DNA of 64,000 bases, taken from SAR86 cluster bacterium. GTDB taxonomy: Bacteria; Pseudomonadota; Gammaproteobacteria; Magnimaribacterales; Magnimaribacteraceae. Shown one piece after another: positions 17,232 through 26,136 of the stretch. The first letter of the stretch is position 1; each line of letters starts with the position of its first letter. A model generated the notes under the pieces. It saw only the letters and a program-made list of their open reading frames with translations. It ran no database searches and was not told the DNA's origin. The position numbers were made by a program, and so were the translations under genes. The stretch covers positions 35,758 to 99,757 of the forward strand of contig JAKUUM010000004.1 in the NCBI GenBank assembly GCA_022447065.1, written 5' to 3'.

Positions 17232-17266
17232 AAAAAAATAGGCTGGAAAATTCCAGCCCATTTTTT
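17232..17266 (-). terminator. Terminator after TonB receptor 2
   Basis: GGCTGGAA (17241-17248) pairs with TTCCAGCC (17251-17258). On the minus strand it is followed by TATTTTTTTT. It lies 17-48 bases beyond the receptor stop and 30 bases ahead of the nitrilase start, so the operon probably needs its own promoter or readthrough. Confidence 0.85.
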
Positions 17267-17282
17267 AAGGTTTAATTAGCTC

Positions 17283-20243
17283 TTAGAATTTATAGCGCAC
17301 GTCAACGTACATAGTTCTAGGTGATAGAGCGCTACCGTATTTACTATAGTTATCACCAGCTGTAGTAGTACTTAAACCATATACCTGTTTATTATCCTTA
17401 AGGTTATTGACAGCCACTCTTATAGAAGTCTTGTAATCTTCACTCCACCAAGAGGCGCTCAAGTTTGTAGTATCACGAGCTGGAACCCTGTCCAATTCTC
17501 TCGTTATACCAGAAGCTGAAAAATCTCCAGTGTATGAGTGGTTTATCCAAAACCAAATTGGACCCCATCGGCTCTCATGCTCGTAGACAGCTCTCAAAGT
17601 CCATTTCTCCCTTGGTATACCTTTTAGAGAATTACCTTTGACATTTTCTGCGTAAGGAAAGTCACTAGCATCTATTACTCCGTCACCATTCACATCGTTT
17701 CCTGTTGCAGAATTTCCAACAACCCCTTGAGTGAAAGCACCAAAAACCATAGGAGGGTTGAATGGATCATCTGTATTAAGGACCCAATAATCATCTCCGT
17801 ATTCGGTTTCTGTGATGCTCATGTTTCCAGATAAAGTAAGTCTGTCAGTAGCTGAGTATACAAACTCCATCTCAAAACCTTCGTTGGTGATACCGTTAGC
17901 GTTAGAGGCATATTCTGCTCCTTCTCCTCTTAAAGGATCAAATTGAACCACAACATCTTGATAGCCATCGTAATCATAATGATAGATTGAAGCGAAGAGT
18001 TGTAATCTATCATCTAGGTGAATTCCTTTGTAACCAAACTCAACGGATTCCACTACTTCTTTGTCGTATGAAAGGGCCTTTAAGCCTGCACCGGTTGGAA
18101 TGCCGAATTCGTCTCTGACTTCATCTCGAGCTCCAGAATAACCTAAGGCTACCCCCCCTGATCTGTACCCTGTAGTAACTCCGAAATAAAAGAGTTGATC
18201 GCTATTGGGAGTCCAATCCAAGTTCACCCTGTAGTTGGTGTGTTTCCACTCATCTGCTCCAGGAATTCTTGAAGTATAGGCAAAAGGCCAACCCTGCATT
18301 AACCTCAATGGAGTAGCACAAGTATGTTGCTCTTCGAGAGAGCACACAGGTGCGATTGGATTATTAGGATTACCCGTATAAACTGCATTCCCCATGATGA
18401 GGTTAGCGTAAGCTAGTGGAGTCAATTCAGTTACAGCTCCTGACCAAGGCATATATCCCAGTAATTCATAATAAGGTCCAACTTGACCTTGTTGCAGAGC
18501 CATAACAGCATCCCAAGCACCTGAAAAGTTCATAAATAACTCAGAATAACCGCCTCTTATTTCATACCAGTCTTTTTTATCTACAGCGTGCCTTGCTCCA
18601 ACAACCAAAGCAAATTCTTCATTGATAGTCCATGTACCCTGAGTAAAGATTGCCGTAGCGTCATTTGTTACGTCATTCTTGTGGTGGTATACCCTTCCTA
18701 AAGCATCACCACCCCAACGACAGGAAAGGGTTGCGAAGTCTGGACCAGAACCTACCCAGCCTATTTGGGGAGATGTACAAGTGTTGATAGCTCCCAATAA
18801 AGCCGAAGTACTGACTCCGCCTAAGAAAGCTTGCGGGATGTCATAAGCTCCATAGGTGGCCGCATTCTTGTACCTAGCAACATTGTTACGAATACTGTAA
18901 TTTTGTTGCCTATTCTCATCCATGAAGAAGATACCGGAGGTCAACAGAACATCATCGCCTATCTGCCAGTTGATATTAATTTCATGAGTTTTCATGTGGA
19001 CATCTTCCAGTACCGTAATGTTGTGCTGATCCCAAGTGCTATTGGTCTCGTCTCTGTCTATGTTGAAAGTGTAACCAAAATCAACATATCCAAAGATGTA
19101 CTTAATTTCCGTCCTGTCACTTAATTGCCAAGTGGCATGCGACTGAATTCCTTCGTGTTGGAAAAATTGATGATTTGAAAGACAACCTTGCTGATAAGGA
19201 AAGTCTCTACAGTTCTCATTTTGGCTTACTTGAACTAAGAAGGTATTAAGAATGTCCTCTGTTCTACCATAATGGGCATTGAATCTACCCGGCCAACTAG
19301 CATTGTCAACACCTGGTCTTAAAGGAGCACCGTAACCAACTGCACCAGTGGTGGGGTTGGTAAAAGCAATGGCTCCGAATGTTGTTGCCGTGGCAGGTCT
19401 TAATCCAAGTACCATGTCCGTGGTGTTCAATGTTCCTCTATTGGGTCCGTATCCTGAATCCAAAAGAACTCTTTGGCCTATGATGTTATCAACGTAACGA
19501 CTATTCGCTCTGAATTGAACTTCGATATCATCGGTAGGCGTCCAAAGTAAGGTAATCACTTCATTGGAATCATCCAAAGAACTAACATCACGACAACCTA
19601 AACATTTCTGAGTACCATCCCTATCCATCTTGGCAGCAGTTACTCTAAACGCAATTTTATCTGTCACAGGGCCAGTGGCCATTGCGTAATATTGGATGCT
19701 GCTATAATCACCAGCCAAGATTCTGACTTCAGCACCATTTTCGAAACTAGGTTTCTTAGTAATATAGTTAATAGCTCCGCCGATAGAATTTCTTCCGTAT
19801 AAGGTTCCTTGAGGACCACGAAGCACCTCAATACGTTCTACGTCGTAATAATAGTTTTCCGAAGCAGCTATACCGAAATCAGGTGAATAAACACCGTTGT
19901 AGTAAGTTGCCACACCTGGGTCACCACCAAGTGCCCTGAAGTTTCTTCCCACTCCGCGAATTCTTACGTCGTAAGCATCACGGGTCGTTGCAGGAAGCTG
20001 ATCCATTAAATCATTGGCCCCTTGCATGCCAAGATCTTCGATCATACTTGCGTCAAAAGCAGTGATTGACATAGAAGTATCGGCTAAAGTAGATACTCGT
20101 TTTTCTGCTGTTACCGTTATCTCTTCAATACCACCTTTATCTCTTTCTTTTTCTTCTCCCTCTTCATCCTGTGCAATTAACATAAACGATGACAAGCCAA
20201 GAATAGAAACAAATACTAGGTTTATTAGAAATTTAATTTTCAT
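17283..20243 (-). CDS. TonB-dependent outer-membrane receptor 2, with EF-hand-like loop
   Basis: A large 986-residue receptor: signal peptide (about 1-25), TonB-box-like EEITVTAEKRVSTLADT, plug with ERIEVLRGPQGTLYGRN, then a long barrel ending in VDVRYKF. Several Cys pairs occur in predicted extracellular loops (KCLGC near 213; others near 345-355, 490-510 and 640-650). Residues 850-861 (17661-17696) form the textbook calcium loop D-x-N-x-D-G-x-I-D-x-x-D. The size and loops suggest a bulky ligand. It is followed by a terminator and then the nitrilase operon, so a shared substrate is possible but unproven. Confidence 0.93.
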   Translation of the reverse strand: MKIKFLINLVFVSILGLSSFMLIAQDEEGEEKERDKGGIEEITVTAEKRVSTLADTSMSITAFDASMIEDLGMQGANDLMDQLPATTRDAYDVRIRGVGRNFRALGGDPGVATYYNGVYSPDFGIAASENYYYDVERIEVLRGPQGTLYGRNSIGGAINYITKKPSFENGAEVRILAGDYSSIQYYAMATGPVTDKIAFRVTAAKMDRDGTQKCLGCRDVSSLDDSNEVITLLWTPTDDIEVQFRANSRYVDNIIGQRVLLDSGYGPNRGTLNTTDMVLGLRPATATTFGAIAFTNPTTGAVGYGAPLRPGVDNASWPGRFNAHYGRTEDILNTFLVQVSQNENCRDFPYQQGCLSNHQFFQHEGIQSHATWQLSDRTEIKYIFGYVDFGYTFNIDRDETNSTWDQHNITVLEDVHMKTHEININWQIGDDVLLTSGIFFMDENRQQNYSIRNNVARYKNAATYGAYDIPQAFLGGVSTSALLGAINTCTSPQIGWVGSGPDFATLSCRWGGDALGRVYHHKNDVTNDATAIFTQGTWTINEEFALVVGARHAVDKKDWYEIRGGYSELFMNFSGAWDAVMALQQGQVGPYYELLGYMPWSGAVTELTPLAYANLIMGNAVYTGNPNNPIAPVCSLEEQHTCATPLRLMQGWPFAYTSRIPGADEWKHTNYRVNLDWTPNSDQLFYFGVTTGYRSGGVALGYSGARDEVRDEFGIPTGAGLKALSYDKEVVESVEFGYKGIHLDDRLQLFASIYHYDYDGYQDVVVQFDPLRGEGAEYASNANGITNEGFEMEFVYSATDRLTLSGNMSITETEYGDDYWVLNTDDPFNPPMVFGAFTQGVVGNSATGNDVNGDGVIDASDFPYAENVKGNSLKGIPREKWTLRAVYEHESRWGPIWFWINHSYTGDFSASGITRELDRVPARDTTNLSASWWSEDYKTSIRVAVNNLKDNKQVYGLSTTTAGDNYSKYGSALSPRTMYVDVRYKF

Positions 20244-20325
20244 TTCTCCCCCTCAATAAGAACTTATATTCACCAGTCATTATTACTCTTTGGAAACAAT
20301 AAAGACTGATTAAAAAAACCTAGTA

Positions 20326-20359
20326 CAAACTATGCTGAATTTTCGCTTAGTTTGCAAAC
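20326..20359. promoter_or_regulatory. Inverted repeats upstream of TonB receptor 2
   Basis: CAAACTA (20326-20332) and TAGTTTG (20348-20354) form an inverted repeat, and the latter overlaps a perfect palindrome GTTTGCAAAC (20350-20359). They lie about 85-115 bases before the receptor ATG and could be an operator. The receptor itself has GGGGGAG just before its ATG. Confidence 0.3.
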
Positions 20360-20381
20360 ATTTTGTGTAAAAAATACTTGT

Positions 20382-20948
20382 TCAACTTGATTTTCCTGCT
20401 TCTTTAGAAAGGTACTTACTCAAATAGGCTGCATTTAAGAAAGCAAAAATAAACATCATGCCTAAAACTCCAAAAAGCTTGAAATTTACCCAGGTGGTTA
20501 AGCTGGTATAAAACATAAAATATAGATTGACTGTACCTATAGAGAAGAAGGCAAAAGCCCATAGATAAGTCATATCAATCCATGCTTTGTCGGGTATATT
20601 AGACAATCCTTCGGCACTGGCCATTTTCATAAAATTTTTCAAGATAGGCGGTCTTCTCAAGAGCAGGTTGCCAATAAGAATGAGGGAAAAGATCCAATTT
20701 ATGATACTAACTTTCCATTGTAGAAACGCTGGATCCCTAAATAGCAAGGTTGCACTTCCAAAGACTAATAAGGCTATCCAAGTTATGAAAAGTTTTTTTT
20801 CTACGGTTCCTTTACTGAATTTTTCATAAAGAACCTGAACGGTAACGGCGCACATGATGGCAGCCGTGGCTTTTAAAAAATCTTTTCCTGTTAAGAAAAA
20901 CACCCCAAAAAAAACAAGTGCCGGAAAAAGATAAGTGATTTGACCCAT
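20382..20948 (-). CDS. yciB: YciB/IspZ-family inner-membrane septation-related protein
   Basis: A 188-residue protein with five or so membrane helices. The family layout is clear: QITYLFPALVFFGVFFLTGK at the start, LRRPPILKNFM in the middle, and a C-terminal pair of helices after WIDMTYLWAFAFF. In E. coli YciB interacts with cell-elongation and division proteins and affects envelope properties. I use the ATG at 20948; an upstream reading at 20978 would add ten residues that are not family-like. It is divergent from the LLM oxidoreductase gene, with start codons about 70 bases apart. Confidence 0.88.
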   Translation of the reverse strand: MGQITYLFPALVFFGVFFLTGKDFLKATAAIMCAVTVQVLYEKFSKGTVEKKLFITWIALLVFGSATLLFRDPAFLQWKVSIINWIFSLILIGNLLLRRPPILKNFMKMASAEGLSNIPDKAWIDMTYLWAFAFFSIGTVNLYFMFYTSLTTWVNFKLFGVLGMMFIFAFLNAAYLSKYLSKEAGKSS

Positions 20949-21017
20949 AATGACTCTAGATTTATTGATAGGCATCATACTAAAATTAAAAGGAGTAAAC
21001 TAATTGAGAACAAAAAA

Positions 21018-22037
21018 ATGAAAAACTTAAAGTTAGGTATACAAATTGGGTATTGGGGGGCACAGCCGCCAGAGAACATTGTTGAACTTGCTCAAGAAGC
21101 TGAGAAATTAGGTTACGATGCCATTTGGAGTGCTGAATCTTGGGGTTCAGATGTATTTACCCCATTAACCTGGATAGGCGCACACACTTCAAAAATCAAA
21201 CTTGGTACCGGAATAGCTCAGATATCAGCCAGAACGCCTGCGGCAACTGCCATGGCTGCTATCACTTTAGATCACCTGTCAAAAGGGAGGGTAATTCTTG
21301 GATTGGGAGTCTCAGGACCTCAAGTAGTGGAAGGCTGGTACGGCCAACCTTTTTCTAAACCCCTTTCGCGTACAAGAGAATACGTAAGCATCATAAAGAA
21401 AATTTTAAAAAGAGAAGAACCGGTTACCAATGATGGTGAGCACTACCCGCTTCCTTACCAAGGAGAAGGAAGTTGGGGACTGGGAAAACCTTTGAAATCC
21501 ATCACCCACCCTCTTCGATCTAATTTACCTATCTTTTTGGGAGCTGAAGGACCGAAGAATGTAACCATGACAGCTGAAATAGCTGACGGATGGTTGCCTC
21601 TTTATTATTCACCTTATCGACAAGAGGTTTATGCCGATCAGATAAAAAATGCTAAGGAAGGTTTTGAAATCTCTGCCGGCGTAACCCTAAATATATGCGA
21701 CGACGTGGAAAAAGGATTAATTCCCGTGAAAAATAATTTGGCTCTCTACATTGGTGGAATGGGAGCGGCAAAGAAAAATTTTCATACTGATTTAATGGGA
21801 AGAATGGGTTTTGAAGCAGAAGCAAAAAAGATTCAAGAATTATTCCTTCAGGGCAAAAGAACTGAAGCAGCTTTAGCAGTTCCTGATCTATTTGCAGACG
21901 AAATCTCATTGGTAGGACCCAAAGAGCGCGTCAAAGAAAGGGTGGAAGCCTGGAGAGACACGCCCGTCACTTCCTTACTGATATCTACACGAAATAAAGA
22001 GAATTTGAGGGAAGTTGCTGAAATAGTATTTGCTTGA
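21018..22037 (+). CDS. LLM-class (luciferase-like), probably F420-dependent, oxidoreductase
   Basis: A 339-residue TIM-barrel flavin/F420 enzyme of the bacterial luciferase superfamily. Motifs: LGIQIGYWGAQPPENI at the start, YDAIWSAESWGSDVFTPL, IKLGTGIAQISARTPAATAM (a nitro/F420-binding stretch) and GRVILGLGVSGPQVVEGWYG. This pattern is that of the F420-dependent subgroup more than FMN monooxygenases. Start choice is not simple: ATG at 21018 follows a weak GAG, whereas the good AGGAG at 20991-20995 is 22 bases away and would best serve an in-frame ATT at 21003. The substrate is unknown. It is convergent with the methyltransferase gene. Confidence 0.85.
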   Translation: MKNLKLGIQIGYWGAQPPENIVELAQEAEKLGYDAIWSAESWGSDVFTPLTWIGAHTSKIKLGTGIAQISARTPAATAMAAITLDHLSKGRVILGLGVSGPQVVEGWYGQPFSKPLSRTREYVSIIKKILKREEPVTNDGEHYPLPYQGEGSWGLGKPLKSITHPLRSNLPIFLGAEGPKNVTMTAEIADGWLPLYYSPYRQEVYADQIKNAKEGFEISAGVTLNICDDVEKGLIPVKNNLALYIGGMGAAKKNFHTDLMGRMGFEAEAKKIQELFLQGKRTEAALAVPDLFADEISLVGPKERVKERVEAWRDTPVTSLLISTRNKENLREVAEIVFA

Positions 22038-22041
22038 AAGT

Positions 22042-22665
22042 TTAAGGAATCGGCTTGGCATATCCCCAATAGTTGTATCCAGCTATCTTAGGAGTGCTGG
22101 GGAGGTACATCGTCTCTAGGTTCTCCAGCTTAAAGCCAGAGGCTTCTATTAAATCAGGAATATCTCGATTCAAATTACAGCCTCCTGCTATTTTCTTCCA
22201 AAAAGGATTAACTCTGTTTTGCCATTTATGAATGTTAGGGTCGGGTGCTTTTCCATGTTCACAAAAAATCATTTTTCCTCCTGGTTTTAGAACTCTTTTC
22301 ATTTCTTGATTGGCTTGCTCTACTTCAGGGATGGTACACATGGTGTAAGTTATTAATACCGTATCCACATGATCGTCAGGGAGGGGAATATTTTCAGCAC
22401 CACTAATTATAAAATCTACTTCAAGATTTTCTTCCGTTGCTACTTTAGAGGCCATTCTGTTTAACTCTTCCGAAGGATCAAGACCCCATATCTTCTTGAC
22501 CTTTGATTTATCATAGAATGGTAAATTTAAGCCAGATCCTATTCCTACCTCTAAAACTTTTCCTTCTGCTTGAGGAACTACCTTTTGACGTTGATAAATC
22601 ATGGGTCTTGCACTACAAGCGCAGTTTAAAAGTCTAGGTAATATATATTTATCGTAAAGGCTCAT
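22042..22665 (-). CDS. Class I SAM-dependent methyltransferase, thiol/small-molecule type
   Basis: A 207-residue single-domain methyltransferase. SAM-binding motif I is VLEVGIGSGLNLPFY, the acidic post-motif is GLDPSEE, motif IV is DTVLITYTMCTIPE and the later block is KRVLKPGGKMIFCEHGKAPD. The stretch HKWQNRVNPFWKKIAGGCNL followed by RD recalls the METTL7/TMT1-like thiol methyltransferase group. That assignment is tentative; the UbiE-like fold is certain. Only 4 bases separate it from the convergent LLM gene. The acceptor substrate is unknown. Confidence 0.8.
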   Translation of the reverse strand: MSLYDKYILPRLLNCACSARPMIYQRQKVVPQAEGKVLEVGIGSGLNLPFYDKSKVKKIWGLDPSEELNRMASKVATEENLEVDFIISGAENIPLPDDHVDTVLITYTMCTIPEVEQANQEMKRVLKPGGKMIFCEHGKAPDPNIHKWQNRVNPFWKKIAGGCNLNRDIPDLIEASGFKLENLETMYLPSTPKIAGYNYWGYAKPIP

Positions 22666-22749
22666 TTGCTTACCTCAATTATTACAGTTAATTACGAAAT
22701 ATCTATTCATTTTAGTTAAGCCTACTGGCTGCAAATTTAAAAAGGTTTC

Positions 22750-23133
22750 CTATTCAATAACGCAGGACCTACGATCTTTTGGAGCATTTTGTTGAGAAAA
22801 GAAAGAGTCCTGTTCTAAAGTTAAGGTTGTCTTATTAATTGAGAAAATTGTTATCAAATCTTCTTTCGAAGCACTCTTATATTGGCCAATAAGGTAATGA
22901 GTTGGCGTAATATCTAAATCGAATTCTACCAGTGGATAACCTTTTGCTGACATCCTGGCTAATTTAGAAAACTCTCCTAAACTAAATCTAACCACGCGGG
23001 TTTTAATGTATCCATGTTGTTCCAGAACTTCGTTGAAGCACTTTAGGTTTATCACTTCTGAAATTGAAAAAGAAGGAAAAAAAATTAGTAAAGAGAATAA
23101 AACTTTTCTTTTTAAAAAATTAGAAATATTCAT
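22750..23133 (-). CDS. Small exported protein of unknown function
   Basis: 127 residues with a basic N-terminus and hydrophobic signal core (KRKVLFSLLIFFPSFSIS). The mature part has two Cys (near 32 and 124), which could form a disulphide, and no motif I recognise. Its ATG overlaps the end of a frameshifted fragment upstream (23120-23330), as if both had been consecutive genes in one transcript. The family is unknown. Confidence 0.55.
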   Translation of the reverse strand: MNISNFLKRKVLFSLLIFFPSFSISEVINLKCFNEVLEQHGYIKTRVVRFSLGEFSKLARMSAKGYPLVEFDLDITPTHYLIGQYKSASKEDLITIFSINKTTLTLEQDSFFSQQNAPKDRRSCVIE

Positions 23134-23330
23134 TCTCCACCCGAGTCACCCAATAATCGGCATCAAAATTTTCATCTCCCGAAATATATCTCCAAAAATT
23201 GATTCTGGTTAAGTACCCAAGTCTTCCGGTATCCGCCTGTTCCATCATACAGGCTCCAAGCCATCACTCCAGCTTCTAAGGTAGAAGAGGAAAGGTAAAG
23301 CCCAATACCTTCTGTCTTAGTGAATTCGAA
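23120..23330 (-). pseudogene. Frameshifted gene fragment, unrecognised family
   Basis: Read on the minus strand, TKTEGIGLYLSSSTLEAGVM then AWSLYDGTGGYRKTWVLNQN is open, but the frame breaks in a run of five T at about 23192-23196. One base fewer would continue it as FWRYISGDENFDADYWVTRV then ENEYF-stop at 23120. An upstream in-frame TAA leaves no start codon, so both the 5' end and the frame are lost. The protein-like composition on both sides of the T-run argues against chance. A sequencing error could explain the frameshift but not the missing start. Confidence 0.5.
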
Positions 23331-23359
23331 TTATTCATTAACTAACTTTAAATTTTAGC

Positions 23360-24322
23360 TTAGGGTTTTTTAGGATGTTCCAGAAAAAAATTGACCACCT
23401 CTTCTCCCCAGTGAAAAGGGTTATTTCTACCGCATCCCAGATAATTTCCTACTCCAGGGAAACAATGCCCTTCTGGATTGCCAAGAAAACTTGAATTGGA
23501 TCCCTTACTTATCCAGTTGTAACTGATAAATTCGAAGACTGTGCCTTGAGAATTAGTGAAACGGACTCTCTGATAGTCTTCATCCTTAAATAGAACTTCA
23601 ACATTAATCAAATTCCAATCTTCTCCGATTTTCTTAACAGTTTTTATTGCCCCAGAATAGTGAACTAATCCATCTTTTTTTCCATGTGCGTATAAGACAT
23701 CAACCTGTTTACCCTTAAAGCAGTTATTAAAAACGTTTATGCGTACCGGAGTTTCAAAATTAACAGGCCAACCGGCACCAAAACCAATAGGTGCTGCAGA
23801 AGCTATGTGTTCTGCATAATCACAGACAAACCTCCAACTCATCCATGAGCCCTGTGAAAATCCTGTTACATGAACTCTTTCATCCATTACATGGAATACT
23901 TTCTTGACACGAGTCATAAAAGAAAAAATTTTAGCAACATTATCAACTCTGTATTCCCAAGATCTGCCGTAAGAACCTTTATTGGCGGTTGGTTGTATGA
24001 CTATATAGCCTTCATTTCCTCCTCGTTTAGCTAGGTCGGTGTAATAATTCTGCAAGTCAGCTGTCATCATATATCCATGTATATCGACAATTAAACCGCA
24101 GGCCTTCTTTAAACAAACTTCAGGCACATGAAGAGTAAATAGCAAGTCATCACATTTAAGGTCCACAGTACCCTTCCGAGGGGAAGTGATGCAATTATCT
24201 GGTACCGGATCAGGAATGCTAAGTGTTGCAGGCCAAGGCACTTCTGGTTCTGCTAACAGGTAGCTACTTGCAGAAAGGTTTAATAAGAGAAAAATAAATA
24301 ATTTAAATACAGGTTTTTTCAT
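23360..24322 (-). CDS. Exported esterase/PHB-depolymerase-like alpha/beta hydrolase
   Basis: A 320-residue exported alpha/beta hydrolase. Signal peptide about 1-24 (ending SSYLLAEP). Oxyanion region LIVDIHGYMMTADLQN, nucleophile elbow HVTGFSQGSWMSW (Ser), acid Asp in YAHGKKDGLVHYSG and a late His in NPEGHCFPGVGNYLG. This is the arrangement of the LpqC / PHB depolymerase / feruloyl-esterase-like family. There are several Cys pairs in the mature protein, consistent with periplasmic disulphides. It hydrolyses an ester of unknown nature. It lies alone, with its start divergent from the SDR gene. Confidence 0.85.
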   Translation of the reverse strand: MKKPVFKLFIFLLLNLSASSYLLAEPEVPWPATLSIPDPVPDNCITSPRKGTVDLKCDDLLFTLHVPEVCLKKACGLIVDIHGYMMTADLQNYYTDLAKRGGNEGYIVIQPTANKGSYGRSWEYRVDNVAKIFSFMTRVKKVFHVMDERVHVTGFSQGSWMSWRFVCDYAEHIASAAPIGFGAGWPVNFETPVRINVFNNCFKGKQVDVLYAHGKKDGLVHYSGAIKTVKKIGEDWNLINVEVLFKDEDYQRVRFTNSQGTVFEFISYNWISKGSNSSFLGNPEGHCFPGVGNYLGCGRNNPFHWGEEVVNFFLEHPKKP

Positions 24323-24395
24323 TTATTTACTAGTTTTATAAGACTAAGATTATGAACTAAATACAAAGAAGATAAAAATATTAGAGGATTAAACT

Positions 24396-25283
24396 ATGCA
24401 TGATTTTGAAGGAAAAACTGCGGTAGTTACTGGAGCTGCAAGTGGAATTGGTTATGGGTTAGCTGAAAGGTTGGCTCAAGAAAAGATGCAAGTAGTGTTA
24501 GCAGATGTTGAAGAAGAAGCTCTCGACAAAGCGGTCAAACAGTTGCAACAGTATCAACATAGGGTCATTGGGGTAAAGACAGATGTCCTTATTCAGGAAT
24601 CTGTAAGTGACCTTTTTACTCGAGCAAATGACGAGTATGGCAATATTCATATCCTTTGTAACAACGCTGGTATTGGAGCAAATTCTGGAAATAAGGGTAT
24701 TTGGGAAGTCGAGAAAGAAGACTGGGATTGGACATTGGGAGTCAATTTTTATGGAGTCCTTTACGGGATTCAAGCTTTTCTTCCTCACATGATTGAGCAT
24801 GGAGAAGAAGGCCATGTAGTTACTACTGCTTCTCTAGCAGGACTATTAGCCGGAGCCGGAACTTATGGTGTAAGTAAGCACGCTGTTTTAGCCCTTGCTG
24901 AGAGTTTGAATAGAGATCTTGTTGCTAGAAATTTAAAAATAGGGGCTTCGGTGTTATGCCCAGGCTTTGTCAATACCAATATAACTGATTCAGAAAGGAA
25001 TAGGCCTCAGCACTTAAGAGTCGAAGACCAAACCGAAACGGACCCTCAGGCTCTTGAAATGTTCAGTTTATTACTTAAACAAGGCAAAGAACCAAGTGAA
25101 ATAGCGGAAATCGTTTTTAAGGCAATTAAGGAAAATGTTTTCTACATCCTTCCTCATCCAGCCTGGGATGATAATTTAAGAAATCATTTTGAAGAAATTT
25201 TATCTCGAAAGGAACTGGTCCCTCCTTCAATGAACGACATGGCAGATTTTTTTAAGCCCAGAGAAGACGGAGAGAAATATTGA
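24396..25283 (+). CDS. Short-chain dehydrogenase/reductase (classical SDR)
   Basis: A 295-residue NAD(P)-dependent oxidoreductase. The cofactor motif is VVTGAASGIGYGLAERL (TGxxxGxG), the structural motif is LCNNAGIG, and the catalytic residues are Ser in VTTASLAGLLAG and Tyr-Lys in YGVSKHAVLA. The acidic Asp in VVLADVEEE suggests NAD preference, which is inference. A C-terminal extension of about 60 residues follows the core. It is convergent with the AMP nucleosidase gene, 5 bases apart. The substrate is unknown. Confidence 0.9.
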   Translation: MHDFEGKTAVVTGAASGIGYGLAERLAQEKMQVVLADVEEEALDKAVKQLQQYQHRVIGVKTDVLIQESVSDLFTRANDEYGNIHILCNNAGIGANSGNKGIWEVEKEDWDWTLGVNFYGVLYGIQAFLPHMIEHGEEGHVVTTASLAGLLAGAGTYGVSKHAVLALAESLNRDLVARNLKIGASVLCPGFVNTNITDSERNRPQHLRVEDQTETDPQALEMFSLLLKQGKEPSEIAEIVFKAIKENVFYILPHPAWDDNLRNHFEEILSRKELVPPSMNDMADFFKPREDGEKY

Positions 25284-25288
25284 GAGAG

Positions 25289-26062
25289 TTAGTACCTAAA
25301 ATGTCTAATTTGTTCGCCACTTTTCTCAATTTCGGTCATCGCATTTATACCTATCTCTAAGTGTAAATCGGTCCATTCTTCTGTTACCCCTTTATCAGAT
25401 TCTTCGGTTTTGACTCCGTCTGGAGTAACGGGAACATCGGAAACTAATAATAATGCTCCTCTGGCAATTTCGTTGTAATGGCCTACGACAAAAATAGTAG
25501 AGGTTTCCATATCTATGGCTATACAAGTGGATTTCTTAAGTCTTTTAAGAAAAGCTTTGTCGTGTTCCCAAACTCTTCTATTGGTAGTGAAAATCACACC
25601 AGTTCTATATTCTTGACCACTTTCAATAATCTTATCCGATACAAATTTGTGTAGTTTGAATGAAGGCAAAGCAGGTACTTCGGGTGGGAAATATTCATTA
25701 CTGGTCCCTTCTCCTCTTATAGCGGCAATCGGTAAAATGAAATTCCCTATTTCACTTCTTCGTTTTAAACCTCCACACTTTCCAAGAAAAAGTACCCCCC
25801 TTGGATTACAAGCAACCAATAGGTCCATTATTGTTGCTGCATTAGGCGACCCAATGCCATAATTAATGATTGTTAGGCCATCAGAATTAGAGGCAGCCTG
25901 CATTGGCTTCTTATTTCCAAAAATATCAATCTTAAATCTGTTAGCAAAATTCTCAACATAATCAGAAAAGTTTGTTAAAAGAATGTGATGACCAAATTTA
26001 TCTAAAGGCATACCCGTGTATCTAGGTAACCAATCTTTAGCTATTTCTAATTTATTTTCCAT
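25289..26062 (-). CDS. amn: AMP nucleosidase, short form
   Basis: Hydrolyses AMP to adenine and ribose 5-phosphate in purine salvage. The 257-residue protein matches the phosphorylase-like catalytic part: LTIINYGIGSPNAATIMDLL, GVLFLGKCGGLKRR, RGEGTSNEYFPPEVPALPSF and the IDMETSTIFVVGH block with the Glu and Asp typical of the family. E. coli Amn (484 residues) has an extra N-terminal regulatory domain that is absent here, so allosteric control is probably simpler. The ATG has no unusual features. The gene is monocistronic between convergent SDR and tesA. Confidence 0.87.
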   Translation of the reverse strand: MENKLEIAKDWLPRYTGMPLDKFGHHILLTNFSDYVENFANRFKIDIFGNKKPMQAASNSDGLTIINYGIGSPNAATIMDLLVACNPRGVLFLGKCGGLKRRSEIGNFILPIAAIRGEGTSNEYFPPEVPALPSFKLHKFVSDKIIESGQEYRTGVIFTTNRRVWEHDKAFLKRLKKSTCIAIDMETSTIFVVGHYNEIARGALLLVSDVPVTPDGVKTEESDKGVTEEWTDLHLEIGINAMTEIEKSGEQIRHFRY

Positions 26063-26136
26063 TCGACCTAAAAAAAAGGTGCATGCTACTTGATTTGGTT
26101 ACAAATACAATTTTTCTAAGAAAATAGCTAAATAAA

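Noticed and set aside
21003..21018. ATT as the start of the LLM oxidoreductase
   Set aside because: Spacing to AGGAG is better than for the ATG, but a normal ATG with a weak GAG exists 15 bases later and fits the family start, so the ATG was kept.
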